A stretch of DNA of 36,876 bases from Erysipelotrichaceae bacterium (GTDB lineage: Bacteria > Bacillota_I > Bacilli_A > Erysipelotrichales > Erysipelotrichaceae). The DNA is taken from contig JAFYOL010000204.1 of assembly GCA_017560205.1 (NCBI GenBank), positions 1 to 36,876 of the forward strand, written 5' to 3'. A program made the position numbers and the translations under genes. Under the pieces are notes generated by a model. It was not told the DNA's origin, made no database searches, and worked only from the letters and a program-made list of their open reading frames with translations. Positions within the stretch are counted from its first letter, which is position 1. The number at the start of each line of letters is the position of its first letter. Shown piece after piece: positions 1 through 6,828 of this stretch.

Positions 1-1
1 A

Positions 2-1108
2 GAAACTTCTGGTCTGCTTTATGTAAAGGAACTGGAAGATTTCATGGCTGAACTGAATGATGCTTCATTTGATGCAAGAATCGCATCAGGTGGCGGACGT
101 ATGGTGATCACTATGGACCGTTATGAAGCAAACTGGGGCATGGTTGAAAAGGGTTGGAAGACACATGTTCTGGGTGAAGGCAGAATGTTTGCCAACGCTA
201 CAGAAGCTGTTGAAACTTACCGTGCTGAACTGGGATGCTCTGACCAGGATCTGCCTGCATTCGTTATCGCTGAAGATGGCAAGCCAGTAGGTACTGTTGA
301 AGATGGTGATGCAGTCATCCTGTACAACTTCCGCGGTGACCGTGCAATTGAAATCTCTAAGGCATTTGATGATGCTGAATTCACATACTTTGATCGCGTA
401 CGTCATCCACAGGTTGTGTATGCTGGTATGCTGCAGTACGATGGTGACCTGAAGATCCCTAACAAGTTCCTGGTTTACCCACCTGCAATCAAGCACACTC
501 TGTCTGAACACCTGGTAAAACATGGAATCAAGTCTTATGCAATTTCTGAAACTCAGAAGTATGGTCATGTAACTTACTTCTGGAACGGAAACAACTCTGC
601 TAAGTTCTCTGAAGAACTGGAAACTTGGGTTGAAGTTCCATCTGATATCGTTCCATTCGATCAGCGTCCTTGGATGAAGGCTGCAGAAGTAACTGATCTG
701 CTGGTTGAAGCTATCGAATCTGGTGAATATGACTTCCTGCGTGTTAACTATCCAAATGGTGACATGGTTGGTCATACTGGTAACTACCAGGCTACAATCG
801 TAGGTGTTGAATCTGTTGACTTGGCTCTGAAGCGTGTTATGGATGCTTGTGACAAGGTTGGCGCAGTTCTTTTGATTACTGCTGACCATGGTAATGCAGA
901 TGAAATGTATGAAAAGGCTAAGAAGCCTGAAGCTGCACCAAAACCAAAGACAGCTCATACTCTGAATAAGGTTCCATTCATCGTTCGCGGTGCTGATGTT
1001 GAACTGAAAGACGGTGACTTCGGTCTGTCTAACGTAGCTGCAACTGCAGTTGAACTGATGGGTCTTCCTGTTCCAGCTGAATGGGATGAATCCATGATCA
1101 AACACTAA
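2..1108 (+). CDS. gpmI: 2,3-bisphosphoglycerate-independent phosphoglycerate mutase, C-terminal part (5' cut by window edge)
   Basis: Cofactor-independent phosphoglycerate mutase interconverts 3- and 2-phosphoglycerate in glycolysis, in the cytoplasm. The reading frame is open from the first bases of the window, so the ATG at 44 is internal; about 368 of the roughly 510 residues usual for the family are visible. Recognisable family blocks, in order, are RIASGGGR...MDRY, NFRGDRAIEI, the region around KYGHVTYFWNGN, LRVNYPNGDMVGHTGN and LLITADHGNADEM; the last holds the Asp-His metal ligands of the alkaline-phosphatase-like domain. Codons are strongly biased (CTG, GAA, AAC, GCT) compared with most neighbours, as expected of a highly expressed glycolytic gene. 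A U-tailed hairpin follows the stop. In many Firmicutes the gene sits downstream of tpiA/pgk, which would lie outside this window. Identification is firm. Confidence 0.97.
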   Translation, partial: ETSGLLYVKELEDFMAELNDASFDARIASGGGRMVITMDRYEANWGMVEKGWKTHVLGEGRMFANATEAVETYRAELGCSDQDLPAFVIAEDGKPVGTVEDGDAVILYNFRGDRAIEISKAFDDAEFTYFDRVRHPQVVYAGMLQYDGDLKIPNKFLVYPPAIKHTLSEHLVKHGIKSYAISETQKYGHVTYFWNGNNSAKFSEELETWVEVPSDIVPFDQRPWMKAAEVTDLLVEAIESGEYDFLRVNYPNGDMVGHTGNYQATIVGVESVDLALKRVMDACDKVGAVLLITADHGNADEMYEKAKKPEAAPKPKTAHTLNKVPFIVRGADVELKDGDFGLSNVAATAVELMGLPVPAEWDESMIKH

Positions 1109-1121
1109 GAAAACATTCTTG

Positions 1122-1150
1122 AAGATGCCTTTATAGGCATCTTTTCTTTT
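1122..1150 (+). terminator. Rho-independent terminator of gpmI
   Basis: AAGATGCC (1122-1129) pairs with GGCATCTT (1136-1143) around a 6-nt loop and is followed by TTCTTTT. It lies 13 nt past the gpmI stop. Confidence 0.85.
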
Positions 1151-1179
1151 GATAAAATAGACTCAGGTGAGGTGTTGGT

Positions 1180-2697
1180 ATGAAAAAGAAAACCATCGCA
1201 TTGACAGGTGCAACAGGAATCATGGGATATCAGACTTTTCTAGAACTGATGAAAAGAAAAGATGAAGTGAGTGTCACTGTATTGATTCGTGAAAGTAAAA
1301 AAGCGCATCAAATGTTTGATGCGTATCAAAATGATCCTGCTGTACGTATTGTATGGGGCAATCTTGTGAACTATGAAGATGTCTTGAATCTGGTGGATGG
1401 TGCAGAGTATGTTCTGCATATTGGAGGCATGGTTTCACCTAAGGCGGACTATTATCCGGTGACAACATTGAGAACCAACGTGAGTGCTGCAGAGAATATT
1501 GTCAAAGCAGTTAAGGCACAGGCGAATCCTGATGAAGTCAAAGTGGTGTATATTGGGACAGTTGCCCAGACAGGGGACCGAAATCCACCTATTCATTGGG
1601 GACGAACTGGAGATCCGATTAAAATCAGTGTGTATGATCACTATGCCATTTCCAAGACAAAAGCTGAGGCTGTGTTTGCGGAATCTGGTCTGAAATATTG
1701 GGTTTCATTGCGTCAGTCTGGAATTCTGTATCCGGACATCTTAAAAAATATGGAACCCATCATGTATCATGTGCCAATGAATGGTGTTCTGGAATGGGCA
1801 ACCGTTGAGGATTCTGGACGTTTAATGGCTAACATATGCACAATGGATTTACCGGATAGTTTCTATAGAAAGTTTTATAACATTGGATCAGGTGAACAAT
1901 ATCGTTTAACGAATTATGAGTTTGAAGATCTGATTTTAAATACACTGGGTCTGGGTTCACCAACCAAGCTGTTCAGTCCGAACTGGTTTACAACGAAGAA
2001 TTTTCATGGACAGTGGTATGTTGATAGTAATGCACTGGAAGAAATCTGTCATTTTAGAGCGAATATTCCAGTTAAAGAGTATTTTAAAGAAATGATGAAT
2101 CATGTTGAACCCTTCTATAAACTTGCGTTTTTAGGTCGTCCATATGCACCAATCCTTAAGCATACCTGGATGAAAAGCATTGCCCAAACAAAAACATATG
2201 GAACATTGTGGTGGGTGCAGCAGAATGTAGAAGAACGAATGAGTGCTTATTTTGGAAGTATGGAAGAATACTGTCAGATTCCAAAAAACTGGAAGGATTT
2301 TAAATTGACAATTCCATCCAAGAAGGCTGAATCAGAGGAAGTCATTGTTTTAAATCATGGATATGATGAAACTAAGCCATTTGATCAATTGACTTTAGAA
2401 GATTTAAGAAAAGCTGCAGAATTCAGAGGTGGCCAATGTCTCGCGAGTGAAATTGTGGATATGTACACACCTGTCTTGTGGAAAAGTGCACGTGGAAATG
2501 AATTCATGATGTCACCCAATCTGGTTCTGAAAGGTGGACACTGGTGTCCTGAAGAACTGCCTTGGCCATGGGATTATGACACAGAGGCAAAGTTGAATCC
2601 GTTCTTTGCACAGGTCTGGTATCCGTTGCATAATCAAAATCAGATGCATGTGTATGGTTCAGAGATCTTCGATAATTTTAAAGAAAAGGTGGAATAG
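1180..2697 (+). CDS. NAD(P)-dependent extended SDR (epimerase/dehydratase-like) with extra C-terminal region
   Basis: The N-terminal part (about residues 1-310) is an extended short-chain dehydrogenase: a Rossmann glycine motif GATGIMG at residues 10-16 and the catalytic YAISK (Tyr155, Lys159). Residues from about 320 to 505 are not part of the usual SDR fold; they contain many aromatic and Trp-rich stretches (for example HGYDETKPFDQLT and GGHWCPEELPWPWDYD) and I do not recognise them. At 505 residues it is well over the 300-350 usual for single-domain extended SDRs. The start is set by AGGTGAGGTG just upstream of the ATG. The cyclase-family gene begins 2 nt after its stop, so the two are very likely co-transcribed and may act on one substrate. 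The substrate cannot be told from sequence; epimerase, reductase or dehydratase activity are all possible. Confidence 0.8.
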   Translation: MKKKTIALTGATGIMGYQTFLELMKRKDEVSVTVLIRESKKAHQMFDAYQNDPAVRIVWGNLVNYEDVLNLVDGAEYVLHIGGMVSPKADYYPVTTLRTNVSAAENIVKAVKAQANPDEVKVVYIGTVAQTGDRNPPIHWGRTGDPIKISVYDHYAISKTKAEAVFAESGLKYWVSLRQSGILYPDILKNMEPIMYHVPMNGVLEWATVEDSGRLMANICTMDLPDSFYRKFYNIGSGEQYRLTNYEFEDLILNTLGLGSPTKLFSPNWFTTKNFHGQWYVDSNALEEICHFRANIPVKEYFKEMMNHVEPFYKLAFLGRPYAPILKHTWMKSIAQTKTYGTLWWVQQNVEERMSAYFGSMEEYCQIPKNWKDFKLTIPSKKAESEEVIVLNHGYDETKPFDQLTLEDLRKAAEFRGGQCLASEIVDMYTPVLWKSARGNEFMMSPNLVLKGGHWCPEELPWPWDYDTEAKLNPFFAQVWYPLHNQNQMHVYGSEIFDNFKEKVE

Positions 2698-2699
2698 AG

Positions 2700-3266
2700 A
2701 TGCTGGTGGATATTACATTAAAAATTACACCTGAAATGATGAAACAGGTGTTCAATACACAGACCGTATCTTTTTCAGGACATATTGGAACTCATTTTGA
2801 TGTCATGGATAAAGAGTTCCCATTGGACTATACAAAACGAAAGGGAATTGTGTTTGATGTCTCTTCTATTTCAGAACGAGATATTGAATGCACAGACATT
2901 GATTTATCGCGTATTGAAAAAGACATGTTTGTGCTGTTTTATTCCGGTATGATTGAACGTATTGAATATGGGACAAAACCTTATTTCAAGGAACATCCTC
3001 AGCTGTCTCATGAATTGATTGATGTCTTGATTGAAAAAGAAATATCGATGATAGGGGTTGATTTCTCTGGGGTGCGTCGTGGAAGTGAACATACACCAAA
3101 AGATCAGCTGTGCGCTGATCATGGTATCTTTGTGATTGAGAACTTATGCAATTTAAAGAATTTATTGAACGCAAAGACATGTACGGTGCATACTTATCCA
3201 TTAAATATGACACAGATGACAGGTCTTCCTTGTCGTGTAGTTGCAGAAATAGAAAAAGACGAATAA
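2700..3266 (+). CDS. Cyclase-family (KynB-like) metal-dependent hydrolase
   Basis: A 188-residue protein of the cyclase/kynurenine-formamidase-like family. These are metal-dependent hydrolases of amide or ester bonds in varied pathways. The family metal-binding signature is visible as HIGTHFD (His28, His32, Asp34), and the C-terminal half has the expected G-V-D-F-S-G...E-H...H-G-I-F-V-I-E-N-L block. The usual proline after the HxGTHxD signature is not at the standard place (VMDKEFP). The gene starts 2 nt after the SDR stop, and its RBS lies in the last codons of that gene (AAGGTGG), which points to translational coupling. Its stop codon lies inside a terminator hairpin. Function as a formamidase is not implied; the SDR neighbour suggests a small catabolic or modification step on an unknown compound. 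Confidence 0.8.
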   Translation: MLVDITLKITPEMMKQVFNTQTVSFSGHIGTHFDVMDKEFPLDYTKRKGIVFDVSSISERDIECTDIDLSRIEKDMFVLFYSGMIERIEYGTKPYFKEHPQLSHELIDVLIEKEISMIGVDFSGVRRGSEHTPKDQLCADHGIFVIENLCNLKNLLNAKTCTVHTYPLNMTQMTGLPCRVVAEIEKDE

Positions 3267-3279
3267 TTCGTCTTTTTTC
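3253..3279. terminator. Bidirectional hairpin terminator overlapping the cyclase-gene stop codon
   Basis: AAAAAGACGAA (3253-3263) pairs with TTCGTCTTTTT (3267-3277) around TAA, which is the stop codon itself. The A-rich left arm gives a T tract on the other strand, so it can also stop leftward transcription. Confidence 0.8.
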
Positions 3280-3290
3280 TCTATATAAAT

Positions 3291-3318
3291 AAAAAAACAT
3301 GGTAACCCATGTCCTTTT
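3291..3318 (-). terminator. Leftward hairpin terminator downstream of the small-RNA block
   Basis: Read on the minus strand, ACATGG (complement of 3312-3307) pairs with CCATGT (complement of 3302-3297) around GTTA and is followed by a run of T (complement of the A7 at 3291-3297). The long T tract is on the minus strand, so it best fits transcription coming from the gene-free block at 3320-3735. Confidence 0.65.
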
Positions 3319-3446
3319 TATCAATCTGTATACATATGTGATATCATGACTACAGTCTTGAGGGCAATTTTTATCTGTCTTTCTTTTTTAACTTCATTGA
3401 TAGGGAGTATTTCTGTTGGTCGAAGGTTTGGGAGGTACGCTTCGTT

Positions 3447-3650
3447 TTGCTTATTCACAGAAATTTCAGCGAGTTATCAAGTTGAACATTTTCTTAAAGT
3501 GTTTCTACATTGTGTTCAGATCTTAGGGAGAATTCACTGTTCACGGTTTGCTTATTCATGTAAATTCGCTTTAATAAAAAACTGCCTGGAATTTGACCAG
3601 ACAGAGTTGCTTATTCACTGAACTGATCAAAGTGACGTGTCACTGTTCAC
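3447..3650. repeat. Short direct repeats: TTGCTTATTCA x3 and TCACTGTTCAC x2
   Basis: Three exact copies of the 11-mer TTGCTTATTCA lie at 3447-3457, 3548-3558 and 3607-3617, and two exact copies of TCACTGTTCAC at 3534-3544 and 3640-3650, all in the same orientation. The first TTGCTTATTCA continues as TTATTCACA, which fits a relaxed DnaA-box (TTATNCACA); the other two copies deviate at the end. The repeats fall in or around the minus-strand small-RNA candidate, so they could be recurring RNA elements (UGAAUAAGCAA, GUGAACAGUGA) or protein-binding sites. I cannot tell which. Confidence 0.6.
3575..3604 (-). terminator. Rho-independent terminator of the candidate small RNA
   Basis: On the minus strand CUGUCUGG and CCAGGCAG form an 8-bp stem (one U-G wobble) around UCAAAUU, followed directly by UUUUUUAUU. 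The stem has a C-A mismatch if read on the plus strand. Confidence 0.7.
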
Positions 3651-3698
3651 AGTTAAGGCTGTGTGTGGATCGCTTGACCAATTACAAGCATAAATGAC
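3575..3698 (-). ncRNA. Candidate small structured RNA (about 124 nt), unknown class
   Basis: No believable ORF covers this stretch, yet on the minus strand it has everything needed for a discrete transcript: a perfect sigma-A promoter (TTGACA, 17 nt, TATAAT; 3733-3705), a predicted start near 3698, and an end at a hairpin with a U6 tract (3604-3576). An internal hairpin forms from AACTG/CAGTT (3654-3650 with 3625-3621) enclosing AGTGA/TCACT (3644-3640 with 3635-3631). The terminator stem CUGUCUGG/CCAGGCAG contains a U-G wobble that pairs only in the minus-strand RNA, which supports this orientation. If it reads through, the next leftward terminator at 3318-3291 would give about 400 nt. I compared it from memory with 6S RNA, tmRNA, RNase P, SRP RNA and common riboswitches and found no match. 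The class is unknown. Confidence 0.55.
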
Positions 3699-3704
3699 GG
3701 GCAT

Positions 3705-3733
3705 ATTATAACCAGTGAAATATGCGCTGTCAA
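3705..3733 (-). promoter_or_regulatory. Perfect sigma-A promoter, leftward, for the candidate small RNA
   Basis: On the minus strand TTGACA (3733-3728) and TATAAT (3710-3705) are separated by exactly 17 nt. Both hexamers match consensus fully. No coding sequence starts downstream on that strand for about 400 nt. Confidence 0.8.
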
Positions 3734-3773
3734 TAGGAAAAAACAAACTTTTTTAATGTAATCCCTTACAATT

Positions 3774-3800
3774 AAAAACGCTTATTTTAAAGCGTTTTTT
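3774..3800 (-). terminator. Terminator of the YgjV-like gene
   Basis: AAAAACGCTT (3774-3783) pairs with AAGCGTTTTT (3790-3799). On the minus strand the hairpin overlaps the last codons and stop of the YgjV-like gene. The arms are A/T-tailed on both sides, so it probably works both ways and shields the gene from the small-RNA promoter region. Confidence 0.75.
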
Positions 3801-4294
3801 TGATCTTTTAAGATCATTTTTATACCGATAATATTGGTCATAATGGACAGACAATCAAAGGTAAAAGAGACAAAATTCAGGTAGTTTAAATCATACAGAA
3901 CCCAGCAGAATGATGTACCGATAATCATCTTTTTTAATGTGATTTCACTTGGTGTATCCAGATACCAGGTAAAGAAGGAAACCGCAATAATCGGCATGAG
4001 TTCGATGAATCTGAAATTGCCTGGCTGATAGGAAAGAATGATGTAGATGATGATAAACATGATCTTCAGTTTCTTTGAAGGTGTGACTTTAAAGAAAAGC
4101 AGATTTCTGAAAATGGACACCATACCAGAGATGAATCCGGAGTACCCGCCTAACACAAAGTTTGAAATCCCAAACAGAAAGGATTGGAACGTCTGAGAGA
4201 TTAAAATGTTTTTCTTTGTCTTCAATAAACCTGCAGAGACCATTAAAATGCAGGCAACCAAGGATAAACAGTTACCTAAAAGAATTGGATTCAT
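3782..4294 (-). CDS. YgjV-family inner membrane protein
   Basis: A 170-residue, very hydrophobic protein with about five to six predicted membrane segments (for example ILLGNCLSLVACILMVSAGLL, MFIIIYIILSY and IIGTSFCWVLYDLNYL). The pattern of short helices, a conserved SQTFQSFLFGISNFVLGGYSG segment and a W-Y-D region resembles the YgjV family of bacterial inner membrane proteins, whose function is unknown. The start is placed at the ATG at 4294 because GGAGG lies 5 nt before it; an upstream in-frame ATG at 4315 has no RBS. A perfect sigma-A promoter lies just upstream on the same strand. The gene is divergent from the nitroreductase gene and monocistronic. Confidence 0.7.
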   Translation of the reverse strand: MNPILLGNCLSLVACILMVSAGLLKTKKNILISQTFQSFLFGISNFVLGGYSGFISGMVSIFRNLLFFKVTPSKKLKIMFIIIYIILSYQPGNFRFIELMPIIAVSFFTWYLDTPSEITLKKMIIGTSFCWVLYDLNYLNFVSFTFDCLSIMTNIIGIKMILKDQKNALK

Positions 4295-4322
4295 AACTAC
4301 CTCCAGAATCAGCACTAATCAG

Positions 4323-4351
4323 ATTATACGTGGTTTATTTCTGTGTGTCAA
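4323..4351 (-). promoter_or_regulatory. Perfect sigma-A promoter of the YgjV-like gene
   Basis: On the minus strand TTGACA (4351-4346), a 17-nt spacer and TATAAT (4328-4323) stand 28 nt before the ATG at 4294. The rightward nitroreductase gene starts at 4393, so its own promoter must lie in or next to this element; TATGAT at 4362-4367 is a possible but poorer -10 for it. Confidence 0.8.
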
Positions 4352-4392
4352 AAGATGGAGATATGATAAAATATAGAAAATGGAGGTTTCAC

Positions 4393-4890
4393 ATGGAAAT
4401 TATCAACACAAGAAGAAGTATTCGAAAATATACAGATCAGAGCGTATCGGATGAACTGCTGGTACAGTTATTGCAGGCGGCAATGAATGCACCAACCGCA
4501 AGAAACATGCAGGAATGGAAGTTTGTTGTGGTCAAGAATAAGGAACTGCAGAAGAAAATGGCAGAGGCGATGCCGAACACACATATGTCAGCTCATGCTG
4601 GGGCATGCATTGTGGTGTGCGGTGATACAACCATTCAGCCAAAGGCAGAATACATTTATGTGGATTGTGGGGCTGCTATTGAAAATCTGTTGCTGGAAGC
4701 ACATTCTTTGGGATTGGGCTGCTGCTGGTGTGCAGTAGGTCCGAATGAAGATCGTATTGTACCGACAAAGGAACTTCTCAACCTTCCAGAGCACTATCTT
4801 CCAGTTGCCAACATTGCGATTGGCTGGCCAGCTGAAGAAAAAGAAGAAAATCATCGTTATGATGAAAACAAAGTGACATGGGTAAAATAA
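4393..4890 (+). CDS. Nitroreductase-family flavoprotein
   Basis: A 165-residue member of the nitroreductase family, FMN-dependent NAD(P)H oxidoreductases that act as dimers in the cytoplasm. The N-terminal TRRSIRKY is the usual FMN-phosphate-binding start, followed by APTARNMQEWKFVVV, the EAHSLGLGCCWCAVG block and a C-terminal NIAIGWPAEEKEENHRY. It is short compared with the 200-220 residues of NfsA/NfsB types and matches the small 160-180 residue subgroup. The start is the ATG at 4393, 6 nt after a good GGAGG; the longer in-frame upstream ATG runs through the divergent promoter. Physiological substrate unknown. A strong hairpin separates it from the convergent YitT gene. Confidence 0.9.
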   Translation: MEIINTRRSIRKYTDQSVSDELLVQLLQAAMNAPTARNMQEWKFVVVKNKELQKKMAEAMPNTHMSAHAGACIVVCGDTTIQPKAEYIYVDCGAAIENLLLEAHSLGLGCCWCAVGPNEDRIVPTKELLNLPEHYLPVANIAIGWPAEEKEENHRYDENKVTWVK

Positions 4891-4914
4891 AATGCGGGAT
4901 ATCCCGCATTTTTA
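4890..4914. terminator. Bidirectional terminator between nitroreductase and YitT genes
   Basis: AAATGCGGG (4890-4898) pairs with CCCGCATTT (4903-4911) around ATAT, followed by TT on the plus strand and TTATTTT on the minus strand. It serves two convergent genes. Confidence 0.85.
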
Positions 4915-5778
4915 GTCTAACGATTTTGGTTTAAATCCACCGACAAAGTCTTCTGTCTTGAAGATGTTGATGATGACTTTTGGGTCGGCTTCTTTCATGA
5001 TGCGAATGATGTCTTTGACTTCATAGGAAGAGACAACTGTTGTCATGATGGTAAATGGCTGCTTACTGTAACCACCGTAACCATCCATGCAGGAGATACC
5101 GTGGTGATATTCTTTGATGTAGGCATCCAGAATAGCTTCTGGTTTGTTTGTGGTAATCTGCATGGTCAGACGTTCATAGCGTGTATGGAATGTGGAGATC
5201 GTCTTGGTTGAGATGAACTGGAAGACAATGGAATATCCAGCATAGACCCATCCTTTTGATGCACCAAAGATCGTAATCAGAATGCAGTTGAACATGAAGA
5301 CATACTGCCACAAAGATTTATTGAACTTGTTGGAGAAGTACAATGCGATAAAGTCTGTTCCACCTGTGGAAGCATTCCCTTTTAAGGCAATGACAATCGC
5401 AAAACCATACAAAAATCCACCAAAGGCAACATTCAGAATGATATCATCAAACAAAGGTTCAAATGAAGTGAACTTCAGCAGGGCTGATGTTGTGAAGACG
5501 TTGATCAAACTGAAGATGGTAAAACGTGGTGAAATGTTTTTAGCGCAAAACAATGCAACAGGAATGTTCAATGCCAACAGGACAAAAGAAGATGAAATTC
5601 CTCCGTTTGTCAGCATTTCCACCAACAAAGAAACCCCTGTAAATCCAGTTGAAATCATGGAAGATGGGCGAATCATTGTGTGGATGACATAAACCTGCAG
5701 TGCTGCAGAGAATACAACTGCACAAAGAGATACAAGATCTCTGAATTTTCTATTTTGGTTCAGTGTTCTTAAATTCAT
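4912..5778 (-). CDS. YitT-family membrane protein (membrane domain plus DUF2179)
   Basis: A 288-residue protein with five or six N-terminal membrane helices (about residues 15-185), including the family-typical STGFTGVSLL and ASTGGTDFIAL glycine-rich segments. A soluble C-terminal DUF2179 domain (about residues 210-285) contains HGISCMDGYGGYS and ends in EDFVGGFKPKSLD. Domain order and length match the YitT family, widespread in Firmicutes and of unknown transport function. The RBS (GAGGTAG) lies 5 nt before the ATG on the minus strand. It shares a short upstream region with the divergent Ntn-hydrolase gene. A role as an ion or small-molecule transporter with a regulatory C-terminal domain is often proposed but not shown. 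Confidence 0.88.
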   Translation of the reverse strand: MNLRTLNQNRKFRDLVSLCAVVFSAALQVYVIHTMIRPSSMISTGFTGVSLLVEMLTNGGISSSFVLLALNIPVALFCAKNISPRFTIFSLINVFTTSALLKFTSFEPLFDDIILNVAFGGFLYGFAIVIALKGNASTGGTDFIALYFSNKFNKSLWQYVFMFNCILITIFGASKGWVYAGYSIVFQFISTKTISTFHTRYERLTMQITTNKPEAILDAYIKEYHHGISCMDGYGGYSKQPFTIMTTVVSSYEVKDIIRIMKEADPKVIINIFKTEDFVGGFKPKSLD

Positions 5779-5842
5779 AAGCTACCTCGGAAAGTTATGA
5801 AAAAAGAATACACCTTTTTTTATCAGTTGGAAAGAGCGAATG

Positions 5843-5851
5843 TGTTATAAT
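5843..5851 (+). promoter_or_regulatory. Extended -10 promoter element of the Ntn-hydrolase gene
   Basis: TGT followed by TATAAT (5846-5851), a full extended -10, lies 25 nt before the ATG at 5876. No good -35 hexamer is seen at the usual distance. Confidence 0.6.
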
Positions 5852-5875
5852 CACAATGAAAAGGTGGGATCATTC

Positions 5876-6802
5876 ATGTGGACAATTATCGGTACATGGC
5901 GCATGGCCAAAGAGGGTGTTGAAGAAGGTGCAAAGCTGTTAGCTCAAGGCAGTAGTGCGCTGGATGCCCTTGAAAATGCAGTGAAAGCTGTAGAAAATGA
6001 TCCTTATTATAAATCAGTCGGTTATGGTGGACTTCCAAATGAAGAAAAGGAAGTTGAACTGGATGCAGGATTTATGGATGGTGATACCTTGGGGTTTGGC
6101 GCTGTCTGTGCCATCAGGGATGTGGCTAATCCGGTTTCTGTTGCGCGTAGACTTTCTCAAGAGAATGTCAATTGTGTGCTTGTAGGAAGTGGGGCAACAC
6201 AGTATGCTCTCAATAATGGTTTTGAAAAGAAAGACATGCTGACTGAGCGTGCTGAAGAATTCTATCAGAAGCGACTGGAAGAAATGAAAAAAGAACTGAA
6301 TGCGTATCGTGGTCATGATACGGTAGGAATGTTGGCAGTGGATGCACAAGGTTCAATGGGTGCAGCAACCAGCACTAGTGGTCTTTTCATGAAGAAAAGA
6401 GGCCGTGTTGGAGATAGTCCGTTGATTGGTTCTGGTTTGTATGCGGACTCTGAAGTGGGTGCTGCAACGGCAACAGGTCTTGGCGAAGATCTGATGAAAG
6501 GCTGCATCAGTTATGAAATCGTAACACTGATGAAACAGGGGCTTCATCCTCAAAAAGCCTGTGAAAAAGCGGTAAGTGAGTTAGAAGAAAAGCTGAAAAG
6601 AAGACATGGCAGCTGCAGTGATCTGTCTGTCATTGCCCTGAACAATAAAGGTGAATGGGGTTGTGCAACCAACATTGACAATTTTGCGGTTTCAGTTGCG
6701 ACTGAAGATGGATGCAAAGTCTATCATGTGGTGCGCAAAGAAGGTTATTGTGAAGCGGTTGAGGCGGACAGAGCCTGGGTTGATTTAAGAGTTGAAGAAT
6801 AA
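5876..6802 (+). CDS. Isoaspartyl peptidase / L-asparaginase / N4-glycosylasparaginase-type Ntn hydrolase
   Basis: A 308-residue N-terminal-nucleophile hydrolase of the plant-type asparaginase/aspartylglucosaminidase family. Members are made as a precursor that cuts itself before a threonine, which then becomes the nucleophile. The cleavage motif is visible as HDTVGM with Thr at residue 149, followed by GAATSTSG, RVGDSPLIGSGLYAD and GAATATGLGEDLM, the usual substrate-pocket blocks. The alpha chain is preceded by a long acidic/basic helix (EEFYQKRLEEMKKELN). No signal peptide is seen, so it is cytoplasmic. The start is the ATG at 5876 with AAGGTGG upstream; an earlier ATG at 5840 overlaps the -10 element. 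It may remove isoaspartyl residues from peptides or split N-glycosyl-asparagine; sequence alone does not separate these. cutC follows after 26 nt with no terminator. Confidence 0.9.
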   Translation: MWTIIGTWRMAKEGVEEGAKLLAQGSSALDALENAVKAVENDPYYKSVGYGGLPNEEKEVELDAGFMDGDTLGFGAVCAIRDVANPVSVARRLSQENVNCVLVGSGATQYALNNGFEKKDMLTERAEEFYQKRLEEMKKELNAYRGHDTVGMLAVDAQGSMGAATSTSGLFMKKRGRVGDSPLIGSGLYADSEVGAATATGLGEDLMKGCISYEIVTLMKQGLHPQKACEKAVSELEEKLKRRHGSCSDLSVIALNNKGEWGCATNIDNFAVSVATEDGCKVYHVVRKEGYCEAVEADRAWVDLRVEE

Positions 6803-6828
6803 ACGTTCTTTCAGAAAGGAAAAGAAAG

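Noticed and set aside
86-1105. 339-codon minus-strand ORF opposite gpmI
   Set aside because: It is the mirror of a strongly codon-biased gene, which often leaves the antisense frame open. Its translation is rich in His, Cys and Phe with no domain, RBS or promoter.
3447-3620. DnaA-box cluster as a replication origin
   Set aside because: Only one copy fits TTATNCACA, there is no dnaA, dnaN, repA or AT-rich unwinding region nearby, and the flanking genes are not those found near an origin.
3346-3621. 91-codon plus-strand ORF in the non-coding block
   Set aside because: It has no RBS, an odd Cys/Ser/Phe-rich composition and runs antisense through the promoter-driven small-RNA block; no family resemblance.
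3447-3650. CRISPR-like or transposon-end repeats
   Set aside because: The repeats are 11 nt with uneven spacing (101 and 59 nt between starts), and there is no cas or transposase gene, inverted terminal repeat or target duplication.
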